Below the pieces are notes generated by a model that was given only the letters and a program-made list of their open reading frames with translations, searched no databases and was not told where the DNA came from. A DNA stretch of 62,000 bases from Mesostigma viride (Eukaryota > Streptophyta > Mesostigmatophyceae > Mesostigmatales > Mesostigmataceae). The stretch lies in the NCBI GenBank assembly GCA_009746045.1, contig RPFO01000027.1, forward strand, positions 2,926,109 through 2,988,108. Reading direction: 5' to 3'. The position numbers were made by a program, and so were the translations under genes. Shown piece after piece: positions 20,890-42,699 of this stretch. The first letter of the stretch is position 1, and each line of letters starts with the position of its first letter.

Positions 20890-21362
20890 TGATGGAGAGC
20901 AGCGCGGAAGAAGCCGGTTTACTGGAGGGGGGCGGCCATCTACGTCGACCACAAGCCATGGCAGGCGAGCCCCGCCACCCCCGCCACGGGGGTTGTGGGT
21001 GAACCCTGGGGATGCCCCTATAATTAACCCCTCAGGCTCTGGGAGAAGCCTTTATATTCTCCTGGGCTATCGGGGGTTAGCATGCAACCTATACCCCCCA
21101 CACCCGTTATCATGGCCGAGCGTACAGTCGTCTCGGATAAACCGGATTACGCGGAGTTGGTATCTGCGACTCCAGACCTGGGCGAGTGAGTCGTGCCACT
21201 TGCCTTCGCGGGTGAAGTATCCGCGTAGAAAAGTACCTCATCGGGTACACCGTGGCATGCCTTCAGTGCAATAATGTTCACGCACTTACTTACTTACTTA
21301 CCCCTGCCACCCCCGCCACCCCCGCCACCCCAGCAAACCCAGCAAACCCAGCAAACCCAGCT
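20890..21362 (+). mobile_element. LINE ORF1 C-terminal fragment split by a second insertion
   Basis: 20906-20985 encodes KPVYW, then GAAIYVDHKPWQASPATPAT, matching the ORF1 ends at 37673 and 42702 (KPVYWKGADIYVAHKP). The reading stops at 20990. A roughly 310-bp segment ending in a CTTA-type tail (ACTTACTTACTTAC, 21285-21301) follows. Then CTGCCACCCCCGCCACC resumes and ends in CCCAGCTTAGGGAAATATAG as in the other copies. The segment 20990-21301 is therefore a nested insertion; its 3' end resembles that of the LINE at 50797 (CGTGGCATGCCTT then the same tail). Confidence 0.65.
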
Positions 21363-22072
21363 TAGGGAAATATAGTTGTGTACGTAGCACAGTAAGGCTT
21401 AGCTGACGTGGCCCCTGCCCACGCGTGTATGTATGCCTATGATGGGATCCACACTGGAGATGATGTATTTGTGTTTAACCTCTCAACCGTCCTCGTGCCC
21501 ATTTTCGACCACGAGTTTTTCTAATCGTTTGTGCGCCCGATAGCGATTTGGCGGGAAGGTTTTCGTGGGAACCAACGGAAAGATCTAGATTCACTCTATT
21601 CGCAGCAGTGACACTTGTCTGACAATATCTGACCACCGGACCAGGGCCAACACCCTGGACAAAGTTAAGGGGGTAAGTACTGGGGTACGCTGGTGCACAG
21701 CTGTCTAAGTAGGGAAAAAACCCAGTTATTTTTAGCAGTATCTTGTGGGTCCCTGGGGTGGTTACACTTCTTGGTGTTGGTATCCCATCCTAACTTGCAA
21801 ATCTATCTACAGAACCAACCCCAGGTTCAACTCATTGAGGAAAGGGGTCTATCGTCCATTTTAGGGTGTCACCGCGAACACTCACTGTTCCCCCCTGAGG
21901 GGGGGGCTATTTATAGAGCAGGGGGGCCTAGAACTGGGACCACCCACTGTACCCCCAGGTGGGCCCTTATATGGTTATGCTTGGTTCCCAGTATGGTCTC
22001 CTAGAAATGATTATTAGCCTGAATGGGGGCACCTGTGGCGTACTCATGTGCAACTGGTGACTCATTCTAGGT
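21363..22072. other. Non-coding stretch, partly 3' region of the ORF1 element
   Basis: TGTATGCCTATGATGGGATCC near 21427 recurs downstream of the other ORF1 ends, so at least the start belongs to that element's 3' region. C-run/G-run hairpins such as CCCCCCTGAGGGGGGG occur near 21890-21906. No gene was recognised. Confidence 0.4.
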
Positions 22073-22165
22073 ATGGGTCAGAGATGGTTGAGGACCACAC
22101 TTTGCCCATGCAGAGAGCCGCTCTCTGATGAGACGCCATGCCCTAGCCATCGCTTCTTTATTAAA
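22073..22165 (+). mobile_element. ORF1-element 3' end: hairpin and tail
   Basis: CCCATGCAGAGAGCCGCTCTCTG forms a stem-loop (AGAGAG, CCG, CTCTCT) followed by GACGCCATGCCCTAGCC and a TTAAATTAATTAAT tail. The same hairpin region is found at 37480-37515, 38830-38860, 41690-41720 and 58645-58685. Confidence 0.55.
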
Positions 22166-22500
22166 TTAATTAATGTACACGTGACTGCGTCACGTGAGCA
22201 TAAGTCCTCAGTGGGAGGGGAACATGGGATGGAATGGATGATGCGAGCTATCTAGTTCCTAGTTACAGGGTTGTGGGCTGACCACGGCCCGAATCGCTAT
22301 GAATGCCAAACTTGGTCACATGCTTGGGGGTGGTCTCCTTCATCACTGCTTGCCATCTATCCTTGCGAACCATCTGCCTCCATATTATAGACAAACCAGG
22401 AGGCTGCCCGGGTGTGATCCCGTCACGTCTAGTGTAGCCCATGTCCATGCCGAGTCTATCACGAAAAGTCCACGGGTGGCGGCCCTGCCACAACATGGGA
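22157..22500 (-). mobile_element. 5'-truncated LINE 3' end
   Basis: From right to left it encodes the end of LINE ORF2 (GQPPGLSIIWRQMVRKDRW), then a 3' UTR with the palindrome CACGTGACTGCGTCACGTG and a TAATTAATT tail at 22157-22172. The tail is shared back-to-back with the plus-strand element ending at 22165. Confidence 0.75.
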
Positions 22501-23310
22501 TGGAATGGATGGTGTAACCTATCTAGGTCCTAGTTACAGGGTTGTGGGCACCACAGCCCGAATCGCTACTATGAATGCCATACACAGTAACACGCGAAGC
22601 CCCCACAGACTTGGGGGTGGCTCCTTCATCACTACTTGCCATCGATCCTTGCGTACCATCTGCCTCCATATTACAGACAAACCAGGAGGCTGCCCGGGGA
22701 TGAGCCCGTCTCGTCTAGGGTAGCACATGTCCATGCCGAGCCTATCACGGAAAGTCCGCGTGCGGCGGCCCTGCCGCGCGCGGCCTGGGGCACGCCAGGT
22801 GAGGACAAAACGTCCGGGCTGGGCGGGCTTGGTGCCAGCGGTAGTCTATCTGATGTGTCTACCTGATCTGCGTGGGCCAGGTGCCTGGCTAGGCCCAGGG
22901 GCCTGTGCCTAAGAATGTGGGAAACATAGGGCAAATCAGCGTACAAATCCTCACTACTAGTGTGCAAACCAAAGGGGCCTTGCGCAGCATCTTGGTGACG
23001 TTGCCGTCGAGTCATTTCTCCAGCTCCTGCGTCAGTGTCCAGGTCTCGGCGCCGTACAGTAGGTCAGGATCGTAAGAATGACGACCTTGAAGAGGTCATG
23101 CTTGGCGATCCGGGGTAGGGCAGGGTTCTCCACCAACATACGGCGGTGGTACGTCATGGAGTTGCGCCCACGCCATGCTGATCCGTGTTGTCTGGTCGTC
23201 CTCGCAGTCGGGAAGCCAACTGCCGAGCAACTGGAAGCAACCTGAAGTAGGGTAGTTGACCTCAGTGTCGTCTACTAAGAGGCGGAGTGCTTAGCCATGA
23301 TCATCTTCCA
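22501..23310 (-). mobile_element. 5'-truncated LINE with degraded reverse-transcriptase tail
   Basis: The minus strand carries DLPYVSHILRHRPLGLARHLAHADQVDT, matching the MPYITSTIKQRRLQLVGHLARTNQVDT segment of the better LINE at 40051. It continues into GQPPGLSVIWRQMVRKDRWQ and the 3' UTR. Upstream, 23040-23290 still resembles the WTL...LFKVLVLTVLTYG region, but with frame breaks. It has no catalytic YADD and cannot be active. Confidence 0.7.
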
Positions 23311-23329
23311 CCCGGCCCATGGTAGCGGC

Positions 23330-23490
23330 CTCTTGCTTGTGGCCGGATCGGCGATGCTGCTGAATACATGGTGGTGCATGTGCACCGCTTGTGCACCATG
23401 CAAGAGCAAGTGGCAGTTTACACCCACCACCTGCAGGTGGTCGCTCAAAATGTATAAACCATACGCCCCTTCTTAGGGATATTGTTACAA
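23330..23490 (+). mobile_element. Short interspersed repeat (3'UTR-B family)
   Basis: GGTGGTGCATGTGCACC, GTTTACACCCACCACCTGCAGG and CGCCCCTTCTTAGGGATAT occur in the same order as at 38985-39090 (plus) and, inverted, at 36960-37110, 41405-41590 and 49345-49500. Complete copies end in a small hairpin and a TAAT-type tail. No coding sequence. Confidence 0.6.
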
Positions 23491-24943
23491 GCCGCACCAG
23501 CGACTCTGAAAGATCCTAGTCTTGCGTGAGTTACGCCTGAGTGGACCTGGAATCTGCCATCCGCGAGGGCTGACAGGAATGTAGCCCAATTCTACTAACT
23601 TGTAGGCGGAAATACTAGCTAGGCCCTGAATGCATAACTAGATAATTATGCAAATGCCCGGCCCTGACCTGCAAATGCATGGAATGCACAAACTACAAGG
23701 GGCGTTAGTGCAGCCTAGATGTGACCCCTGGTTTGTGTTACACACCCTCCAGGCACGGAGTTTGTTCTTAATGAATTTTTATTAGCGAGACGACTAATGA
23801 TGGAGAGCAGTGGATAGCGGGATGGAGCAGAGACCCTAGCTAACTGAATGTACCTCTTTGGGTTTCCAGCCGGCTCCCGCCGGCGGAGACAAGGGGGAAC
23901 TTTGAATTCCTATGAGCATGGATTCTGAATAGACTGAATCTAAATAAATAGATTAGACTGAAGCACCTAAAAAATCCTTTACCTAGCTGTGCGAATGAGT
24001 ACCCCTACATGAAGACTTCAACTAAAAGAACTCAGTGATAGTGCGTTTGGTGTCAACCCGGCAAGGGCCTGATAAATTCATGCGGGATTCGGCAGTATGT
24101 TTTGAGGACATCCGGTCACAACCGGTCCGGGGGCCGGGGGCCTCTTAATAGAGCTAGAGATGATCATTGTGCATGACACAAGGTAGCCTGTTGACGGCAC
24201 CCTGCCCCCCGCCCGGTCCCTGATATGTATTGCAGAGACCGGTCGCCGAAGACCGGCAATAGGCAGCTGTCGGAGTTGGGTCGACAGGCCCGCGGCACGA
24301 CGGCACCGCGGCGCGGCGGGAGTCGGGGCCCGCTTTTCGGACAGGCTTCATGGACATGACGTCTTCGTACTGCCGCACGTCACGCGCGTAATACACGTTT
24401 CACGCGAGGCCCAGCGCAGCCTGCCACGTAGCATGCAGCAGTTACATTTATGGAGGTCGAGTGCTCAGGATCAATGGGGAATGCGGAGCCTAAACGAAGC
24501 ACATTCCCCTTTGATTCTAACCGTTTTGAGTCTCGATCTGCAGGCGTTTTCGGCTTCTACCCTCATTGTATCGATGGTTTGGAAAACAATGTGTCGCACC
24601 GAGAATGGCTGCATGTAAGGGCAGGTCCTGTCGAATTATATTGGGGAATTGAATATAAACGCCGGCAGAGTGTAAAAGTTGAGACAACAACAGGACGGTT
24701 ACCGCTAAATGTCGGTGTACTGCCGTGCCAGGAATGATTGAAGGGGGTCATGATGGCCAGCGGTTTTTGTGTGCTCATATAATTGCTAGAGTAAGCGCAC
24801 GTCCTGTATAGTTCCAGGTAAATATATATTGTATACGTTTCCCCAAGGGGAAGGATTTGTTTCGGTAAATTGTTGACGCGTGCGCGCGCCTCTTGGCCAG
24901 CGTGTGCCACCAAGGTCGAGGTTGAGAAGATAAGTGCTGCCCA
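23491..24943. other. Intergenic; presumed promoter region of the DUF2232 gene
   Basis: No gene or mobile element was recognised. A CGGGCC/GGGGCC-rich patch lies at 24115-24145. The 5' UTR of the following gene should be in the last part. Confidence 0.4.
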
Positions 24944-36199
<11,256 letters not shown>

Positions 36200-36227
36200 C
36201 GCAGTCTACTTGTTTCCTTATCAATTA

Positions 36228-36960
36228 ATAAATGCGTGACGGGAATCTAGCTGAAGCCGTTAATAGCAATTCATTCATTCATTTATTAATAGACACATGA
36301 CTGCGTCCTGTGAGCATAAGTCCTCAGTGGGAGGGGATGGAATGGATGAGGTCAGCTATCTAGGTCCTAGTTACAGGGTTGTGGGCACCACGGCCCGAAT
36401 CGCTATGAATGCCATACGCGGTCACACGCGGAGCCCCCACAGACTTGGGGTGGGCTCCTTCATCACTGCTTGCCATATATCCTTGCGTACCATCTGGCTC
36501 CATTAATTAATTAATAAATAGACACGTGATTGCGTCACGTGAGCATAAGTCCTCATATGGAGGAGAACATGGGATGGACTTTTCGTGATAGACTCGGCAT
36601 GGACATGTGCTACACTAGACGTGACGGGCTCACCCCCGGGCAGCCTCCTGGTTTGTCTGTAATATGGAGGCAGATGGTGCGCAAGGATAGATGGCAAGTA
36701 GTGATGAAGGAGACCACCCCCAAGCCTGTGGGGGCTCCGCGTGTGACCAAGTATGGCATTCATAGCGATTCGGGCCGCGGTGCCCACACCCCTGTAACTA
36801 GGACCTAGATAGCTTATACCATCCATTCCATCCCATGTTCCGCTCCCACTGAGGGCTTATGCTCACGTGACGCAGTCACGTGTCTATTAATTAATTAATT
36901 AATGGGATGGACTCACGTGACGCAGTCACGTGTCTATTAATTAATTAGGAACATAACTCC
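36228..36960. mobile_element. Cluster of LINE 3' ends forming a fold-back
   Basis: 36290-36500 is a minus-oriented LINE tail. 36501-36574 starts another minus tail (TTAATTAATTAATAAATAG, then the CACGTGA hairpin). It switches at about 36575 to plus-strand coding (TFRDRLGMDMCYTRRDGL, GQPPGLSVIWRQMVRKDRW), ending at 36875-36900 with CACGTGACGCAGTCACGTG and the tail. The hairpin and tail occur once more at 36910-36946. The ends face outward, making an inverted repeat of about 70 bp around the coding part. Confidence 0.75.
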
Positions 36961-37115
36961 GTTGGGAGTATATGTAGCACATAGCCCAGAGCCGGAAGGG
37001 GCATATGGCCTATAATACATTCTAAGCTACTTCCTGCAAGGGTGGGAATGTAAACGACCCTTGCTCTAGGTGCACCAGGGCACCTGCAGCCCCATGATCT
37101 ATCAAGCTATGCCCA
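36950..37115 (-). mobile_element. 3'UTR-B repeat copy
   Basis: Begins with ACTCCGTTGGGAGT next to a TAATTAATTA tail and continues with the ATGTAAACGACC and GGTGCACC blocks found at 41405 and 49345. Confidence 0.65.
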
Positions 37116-37289
37116 GCTAAGGGGGAGCCTGTTATGGGGGGGAAGATCAGCATAGCTATACGAAACACGTGTGTAGTACTCCTACACACAGATCTCGAGT
37201 GATTTATCTAGTACCAAATCCGAAAGGCTTGCATCACTCCCCGGACAGGAGAACGTTTGCGGATGACTGTAGGTGTAAGTTGGCGATGC

Positions 37290-37385
37290 CATGGTAACCG
37301 GAGACGTCCGTCCTATAGTCAGCAAAATTGGTGCGAGAGGTCCCCAGTTCGATTCCGGTCGGATTCATTTGCAGATCGCGTTTTT
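37290..37385 (+). other. tRNA-like relic or SINE promoter
   Basis: GTCCGTC at 37307 can pair, apart from one mismatch and one G-T pair, with GTCGGAT at 37357. Between them lie a TATAGTCAG...TTGGTGCGAG D-arm-like part and a CCAGTTCGATTCCGG B-box, but no complete anticodon arm. This suggests a tRNA-derived pseudogene or SINE head rather than a functional tRNA. Confidence 0.45.
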
Positions 37386-37479
37386 CCGCGTTTTCCGCGG
37401 CCCGGCACTGAACGCAACTGGTTTTCACCTTTGCGGAGTGTCTGATCAGAATACGAAAGCTCGGGGCATGGCGTCTCAG

Positions 37480-38765
37480 CAGAGAGTTGACTCCCTGCAT
37501 GGGCACTGCATAATGAAATAAAGCTAGGCATCATCTGGAGTGTGCATGGCACATCATAGGCACACATGTACATGACTAAAAATGCTAGGCATCAGCTGGT
37601 ATAGTGCCTGTAGGAGGCGGGCATGTACAAGGCCACGGTCTAACTATTCTACACTACTGCTGCTGTATTCCCCTAAGCTGGGGCGGCTGGAGTCGCTGGG
37701 GCCGCGGGGGTCGCAGGGGTCGCGTGCCAGGGCTTGTGGCTGACGAAGATGGCCGCCCCCTTCCAGTACACCGGCTGCCCCGCCTTGGTCTGCCGGAGCT
37801 GGAGGTAGGTCGGCCATAGCTCCCGTCGCCGTTGCTGCTGCGCCAGGGTCAAGTCGTCGTCCACGGTGAAGGGAGTGTTCTCGAGCCGCTTGCGGTGTCT
37901 GAGAAAAGAAATCTTGTCCGATGGGCTCTTAAAGATGAGAAGAAGCGGATGCGCCCCTGCCTTACCCCGCGCGCGGGGAAGGCGATGGGCGGCAAGCTTA
38001 ATCTCACCAAGAAGGCCCATGCCTTCTTGGTGCAAGGATTTTGCTCTCAAACGCGCGTGCAAGCTTCTCGGAATTCTCACCTTCCTCCATGTCGAAGTTC
38101 TTGACGATGGCGTTGAGGCTGCGCTTGGCGAGCTCGGCCTCCTCGCGGAGGTCAAGCGTCTGCCGCTGGAACTGGGCTGCGACGGCGGAGGTGATGGAGG
38201 TGGTGTGCTGCTTAAGCATGTCCGCCCAGGTCGTGATGGGAGGAGCATCGCCGGCCAGGCCAGCAGGGGCTGGCTTGGCGGCAATGTCCTTCACCGCCTG
38301 GGCGGTGAGGCCTGCGGTGTTCTGCAGGACCTCGATAGCGCTGGTCGATGTTGCGGAGCTGGGCGGTGATGGCGTCGGAGGTGGGGGTGGTGGCGGTGGA
38401 GGAGGCGAGGAGGGTGGCGGTGGCAGTGGAGATGGTGGAGAGGAGGGAAAGCTCGGCAGCCAGCGTGCCACGCCCATGGCCGCCACATCTGCAGCGAGGG
38501 GGGCCACGTGCTGCGCGAGGGCCTCCTGGAGGAGGGAGCGGATGGAGGATTCGGCCAAGGTGGTGGTGATGGGCTTGGGGGGCCAGAGCTCCCCGATGGA
38601 GCGTCCATTGAAGGAGGGAGAAGAGGGCGTATATTTGCAGCCGGGGGCGGGGGGCGGTGAAGATGTACTCGTATGGGCGCTTCCGAAGGTAGGAATCGAC
38701 GAGGCGACCCTGGTGGAAGAGCTGCTTGCACAGTTCAGTAAGCGAGGCCGTTGTCCCCAGAGCAC
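37480..38765 (-). pseudogene. LINE ORF1 (L1 ORF1p-like), frameshifted, with 3' region
   Basis: The minus strand 38765-38004 encodes a Pro/Ser-rich N-terminus with a PPPPPPPPPP run, then a helical, coiled-coil-like segment (LREEAELAKRSLNAIVKN). Near 38030 the frame changes. The second frame, down to 37673, encodes a basic domain with HPLLLIFKSPSDKISFLRHR and RRRELWPTYLQLRQ, resembling the C-terminal nucleic-acid-binding domain of L1-type ORF1 proteins, and KPWHATPATPAA before the stop. It is broken once by the frameshift. After the stop comes a non-coding region with the GAGAG hairpin (37479-37505), not an ORF2, so this copy is ORF1 only. Related fragments: 20890, 42702 and 58790. Confidence 0.7.
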
Positions 38766-38868
38766 GTAGCTCAGGATGCGGTCTTCAGTGAGACACCAGA
38801 TGATTCCTAGCTTTATTTAGTTATGCTGTGCCCATGCAGAGAGCCACTCTCTGCTGACTAGAAGCCAT

Positions 38869-38909
38869 TAATTAATTAGACGCGTGCTCCCGCTGGGGAG
38901 TCACGGCTG
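38869..38909 (-). mobile_element. 41-bp LINE 3'-end insertion with 9-bp target duplication
   Basis: AGAAGCCAT occurs at 38860-38868 and 38910-38918. Between them lies only a TAATTAATTA tail and the GCTCCCGCTGGGGAG hairpin with CGTG/CACG arms. This is a nearly complete 5' truncation and defines the terminal hairpin-tail unit of the family. The target is the ORF1-element 3' region. Confidence 0.85.
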
Positions 38910-38949
38910 AGAAGCCATGCCCTAGCTTTTGTATAGCCATGCTGATCTT

Positions 38950-39091
38950 CCACCCCATGCATGCCGGGCCCCAAGCGCTCCGATAGAGCATGGTGGTGCA
39001 GGTGCACTTGGTGCACCTAGAGCAGGTGTAGTTTACATCCTACCCTTGCAGGAAGTAGCCCAGAATGTATCAAAGGCCATATCAAGGAGAC
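38950..39091 (+). mobile_element. 3'UTR-B repeat, interrupted
   Basis: GGTGGTGCAGGTGCAC, GTTTACATCC, CCTTGCAGGAAGTAGCCCAG and AAGGCCATAT follow the family order. It stops at the SINE-like element that starts near 39092, and no hairpin or tail follows. Confidence 0.65.
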
Positions 39092-39345
39092 AACCAGCGC
39101 ATGCCAGAAATCGGGAGAATCCGGACCATGGTAGCTCGAGCCTGCCGTTATCTTGTCCGCGTGTTCGAGTCGTTCAGGATGATGAAGTTGAATGGTGATG
39201 GAAATGTGTATCCTTGTGCATCGAAATTATGGCTGGCTTACGTGTAGAGCGACTAGATGACCTAGACGGTGGGGCCGGAAACAGCATGCTTGATCACGGC
39301 GTGTGTTTCGAGCCTAACTGGCCGGGAGTGTCTAGTGGTGAGCAC
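39092..39345 (+). mobile_element. SINE-like element, copy 1
   Basis: About 254 bp, more than 95 percent identical by eye to 43090-43343. Contains TGGTAGCTCGAGCC and GTTCGAGTCGTTC, which resemble Pol III A and B boxes. No coding potential. Confidence 0.65.
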
Positions 39346-39659
39346 CATTGCTGCGATCGCTCTCCCACCATTTACGAGGAAATACCCGCAAATGGAAAAC
39401 CACTGAAAAGGTCTAGCTAGTCAGTCATCACGTTAGCCATGCCATGATTCCAAACGTCCAAGAACTGCACACGGTGCAAAGGCAAAAAGCCGGAGGACAG
39501 CACTTTCAAATGTGCGGCGGGAACCAAAAGCCCACGGATGCCAGACTGAAACATCGTGTTGCTGCAGCGACGCGACGATGTGGACAACGAATCCAACTGG
39601 TGCCAAGCTCGGAACGGCCGCAAAGGAGATCTGGCATCACAGGGTTCGGATGTGCGGAG
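39346..39659. other. No feature recognised
   Basis: Short open frames only; no match to the surrounding LINE families was noticed. Confidence 0.35.
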
Positions 39660-41185
39660 ATTAATTAATTAATTAATTAGACTCGTGCTCCCGTTGGGGA
39701 GTCACGGAGCATTAACTGACCCCGATGGATGGATGGATGGGTGCAAACATTCCTACCGGTCTAATCTATCTACATTGGCGACATACTACATCTATCTAAC
39801 AGCATTCTAACTATCTAGGCAGCCGCACGCTGCCCTAGGGGGAGCTATCTAGCGTGCCTCCCGCGGGATTGCACACGCGGGCGCTTCCCCACTGGGGGGG
39901 GCTCGTTGTCCTCTATGACCTGGGCCCACTTGGCCTTGTCCATCATCTTCTTCCAAATCACGGAGAGGCCTAGGCCCCCCATGTCCTCTACTAGCTGTTC
40001 TTTGAAGGTGCGGGCCTTGCGGCGTCTAACATCACTGGGCCCAGCCCACGTCAGGAGGTGCCGGCCAGGCTGGGCTGGTCGCAGTCCTGCGGGGGGGCCA
40101 CCGGTGAGGTGTCTACCTGGTTGGTGCGAGCTAGGTGCCCTACTAGTTGCAGGCGGCGTTGCTTAATTGTGCTGGTGATATAGGGCATGCCCTGGTACAG
40201 GTCCTCATTGCGGACATGAGCAGCATATCCTACTCTGAAAATGGAACGCAGCATGCTGGTGACCGCGCCGTCCAGCTTGCGGGCCAGGTCGGCGGTGAGG
40301 GTCCACGTCTCGGCGCCATACATGAGAACAGGAAGGACGAGGACCTTGAACAGGTCCTGTTTCTCGATCTTGCCCAGGGGCTTGCGCCACAGGGCCCGGT
40401 ACTGGCGTAAAGCGTGCCAGGCGAGGGAGATGCGGTGGTCCACATCAACCTCGCAGCTAGGGAGCAGGCTGCCCAGCAGCTTAACGCGGTCCCGATACAG
40501 GACTCGAGAGCCGTCTAGGAGATAGAGGGGCGGCGCTGAGGTGGTGAGCCCAACCGCCAGGGCCTCTGTCTTCTTGCTGACCTCAAGCCCCACTGCACGG
40601 GCCTCGAGAGCCAGGCAGTCAAGCCATGTCTGCACGTGCTCAGTGTCCTCGAAGAGGGTGGTGTCGTCTGCGTAAATGATGTCTGCTAGCCGAATCTCCG
40701 TGTCCGCACCGCCATGCCAGAATTTGTTAGCAACCTGCACTCCTGGTTCCCTGCCCACGATGCGGGCAAATCGCTTGCGCGCCTGAATCATTACGTATTC
40801 GACAACAATAATGAACAGGTAGGGCGACAGCACGCAGCCCTGCAACACACCCTTCTGTAAAGGGCATGGGGGCGTGGTCCCGTAAGAAGTGCGCACCGAA
40901 GTGGTGGACCCTTCATACAGGTTGCGGATGACAGCAATCAAGGGGCGGGGGATCCGGAACAACTCGAGGAGTGTCCCAAAGCGCAGGCCAGAAAACCGAA
41001 TCGAAGGCTTTGATGAAGTCCACCAGCACAAGGTGCGGAGAGTCCACCAGCACAATGTGCGGAGATACTATGCGATCCAGCCGGTCCACGACCTGTTTGT
41101 AGAGCTTGTGCCAAGGGGCACCACCGAACAGATGTGGGTGACGTTGCAAAAAACACCGGACTTGACGGAGCATAATGTCTCGAAA
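39660..41185 (-). mobile_element. LINE with reverse transcriptase, 5'-truncated
   Basis: The minus strand encodes, in order, LVDFIKAFDSVFW (RT block 3), LQKGVLQGCVLSPYLF (block 4), IIYADDTTLFED (catalytic YADD, block 5), VDHRISLAW, KVLVLPVLMYGAETW, MLRSIFRVGYAAH and VGHLARTNQVDT, ending with the GLSVIWKKMMDKAKW tail near 39920-39980. The 335-codon frame 41055-40051 is open across blocks 4 and 5. Frame shifts occur at its 5' side (near 40960) and near 40070. The 3' UTR (39660-39900) ends in the CTCCCGTTGGGGAG hairpin and a TTAATTAATTAATTAATTA tail. There is no endonuclease domain; the 5' end stops at 41185 against an inverted LINE tail. The RT type resembles Jockey/L1-superclade elements; I did not resolve the clade. 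Confidence 0.85.
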
Positions 41186-41189
41186 GGCT

Positions 41190-41404
41190 GCCCCGGGCTC
41201 ACCCCGGGGCAGCCTCCTGGTTTGTCTGTAATATGGAGGCAGATGGTGCGCAAGGATAGATGGCAAGTAGTAATGAAGGAGACCACCCGCCCAAGCCTGT
41301 GGGGGCTCCGCGTGTGACCAAGTATGGCATTCATAGCGATTCGGGCCGCGGTGCTCACACCCCTGTAACTAGGACCTAGATAGCTTATTAATTAATTAAT
41401 TAAA
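41190..41404 (+). mobile_element. LINE 3'-end fragment
   Basis: Encodes GQPPGLSVIWRQMVRKDRWQ on the plus strand, then a 3' UTR and a TTAATTAATTAATTAA tail at 41388-41404. It meets the minus-oriented LINE head-to-head at about 41185. Confidence 0.75.
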
Positions 41405-41835
41405 ATCATAGCTCCGTGGGGAGCATATGTAACACATAGCCCTGAGAAAGGGGCATCTATGGGTTTGTAATACAATCAGGGCGACAACCTGCAGGTGTAG
41501 GATGTACAACTATCACCTGCTCTGGGTGCACTAGTAGGTGCACCTGCACCTCCATGATGGTTCATGCCTCCTAAACAAGCATAGGCACCCAGGGGGGGCT
41601 TGAGGAGAGGGCCTAGAAGGCTTGCATGACATATGGGGTGGAAGGTATGTGGCTAGGCTATAGCTAGGGTACACGTGGCCTCTCAGCAGGGAGTAACTCC
41701 CTGCATGGGCAAAGCATGACTCGACATTGCTACGGCTATTGCAAGGGCGGGTGTGGGCCCATCACGTAGGCATACATGGCCACGTCACTAAGCTTTCTAG
41801 TCTATACACTACTGCTATATATTCCCGCCGCCCCT
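41405..41835 (-). mobile_element. 3'UTR-B copy followed by ORF1-element 3' region
   Basis: 41405-41590: GCTCCGTGGGGAGC hairpin beside the tail, then the B-family blocks. 41690-41830: AGCAGGGAGTAACTCCCTGC hairpin, CCATCACGTAGGCATACATG and CTACACTACTGCTATATATTC, which follow ORF1 in other copies. Confidence 0.6.
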
Positions 41836-42696
41836 CTATCTCCTAGACGGCTCTCGAGTCCTGTATCGGGACCGCGTTAAGCTGCTGGGCAGCCTGCTCC
41901 CTAGCTGCGAGGTTGATGTGGACCATCGCATCTCCCTCGCCTGGCACGCTTTACGCCAGTACCGGGCCCTGTGGCGCAAGCCCCTGGGCAAGATCGAGAA
42001 ACAGGACCTGTTCAAGGTCCTTGTCCTTCCTGTTCTCACGTATGGCGCCGAGACGTGGACCCTCACCGCCGACCTGGCCCGCAAGCTGGACGGCGCGGTC
42101 ACCAGCATGCTGCGTTCCATTTTCAGAGTAGGATATGCTGCTCATGTCCGCAATGAGGACCTGTACCAGGGCATGCCCTATATCACCAGCACAATTAAGC
42201 AACGCCGCCTGCAGCTAGTAGGGCACCTAGCTCGCACCAACCAGGTAGACACCTCACCGGTGGCCCCCCCGCAGGACTGCGACCAGCCCAGCCTGGCCGG
42301 CACCTCCTGACGTGGGCTGGGCCCAGTGATGTTAGACGCCGCAAGGCCCGCACCTTCAAAGAACAGCTAGTAGAGGACATGGGGGGCCTAGGCCTCTCCG
42401 TGATTTGGAAGAAGATGATGGACAAGGCCAAGTGGGCCCAGGTCATAGAGGACAACGAGCCCCCCCCAGTGGGGAAGCGCCCGCGTGTGCAATCCCGCGG
42501 GAGGCACGCCAGATAGCTCCCCCTAGGGCAGCGTGCGGCTGCCTAGATAGATGTTGTAGTTAGAATGCCGTTAGATAGATGTAGTATGTAGCCAACGTAG
42601 CTAGATTAGACCGGTAGGAATGTTTGCACCCATCCATCCATCCATCGGGGTCCGTGACTCCCCAACGGGAGCACGAGTCTAATTAATTAATTAATT
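41836..42696 (+). mobile_element. LINE 3' half, inverted copy of 39660-40535
   Basis: Starts mid-ORF2 (LYLLDGSRVLYRDRVKLLG) and reads VDHRISLAWHALRQYRALW, KVLVLPVLTYGAETW and VGHLARTNQVDT, then the DKAKWAQVIEDN end and the 3' UTR. The end is GCTCCCGTTGGGGAG-type hairpin and TAATTAATTAATTAAT tail (42680-42695). Nearly identical to the reverse complement of 39660-40535, so the pair forms a roughly 0.85-kb inverted repeat. Confidence 0.85.
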
Positions 42697-42699
42697 ATA

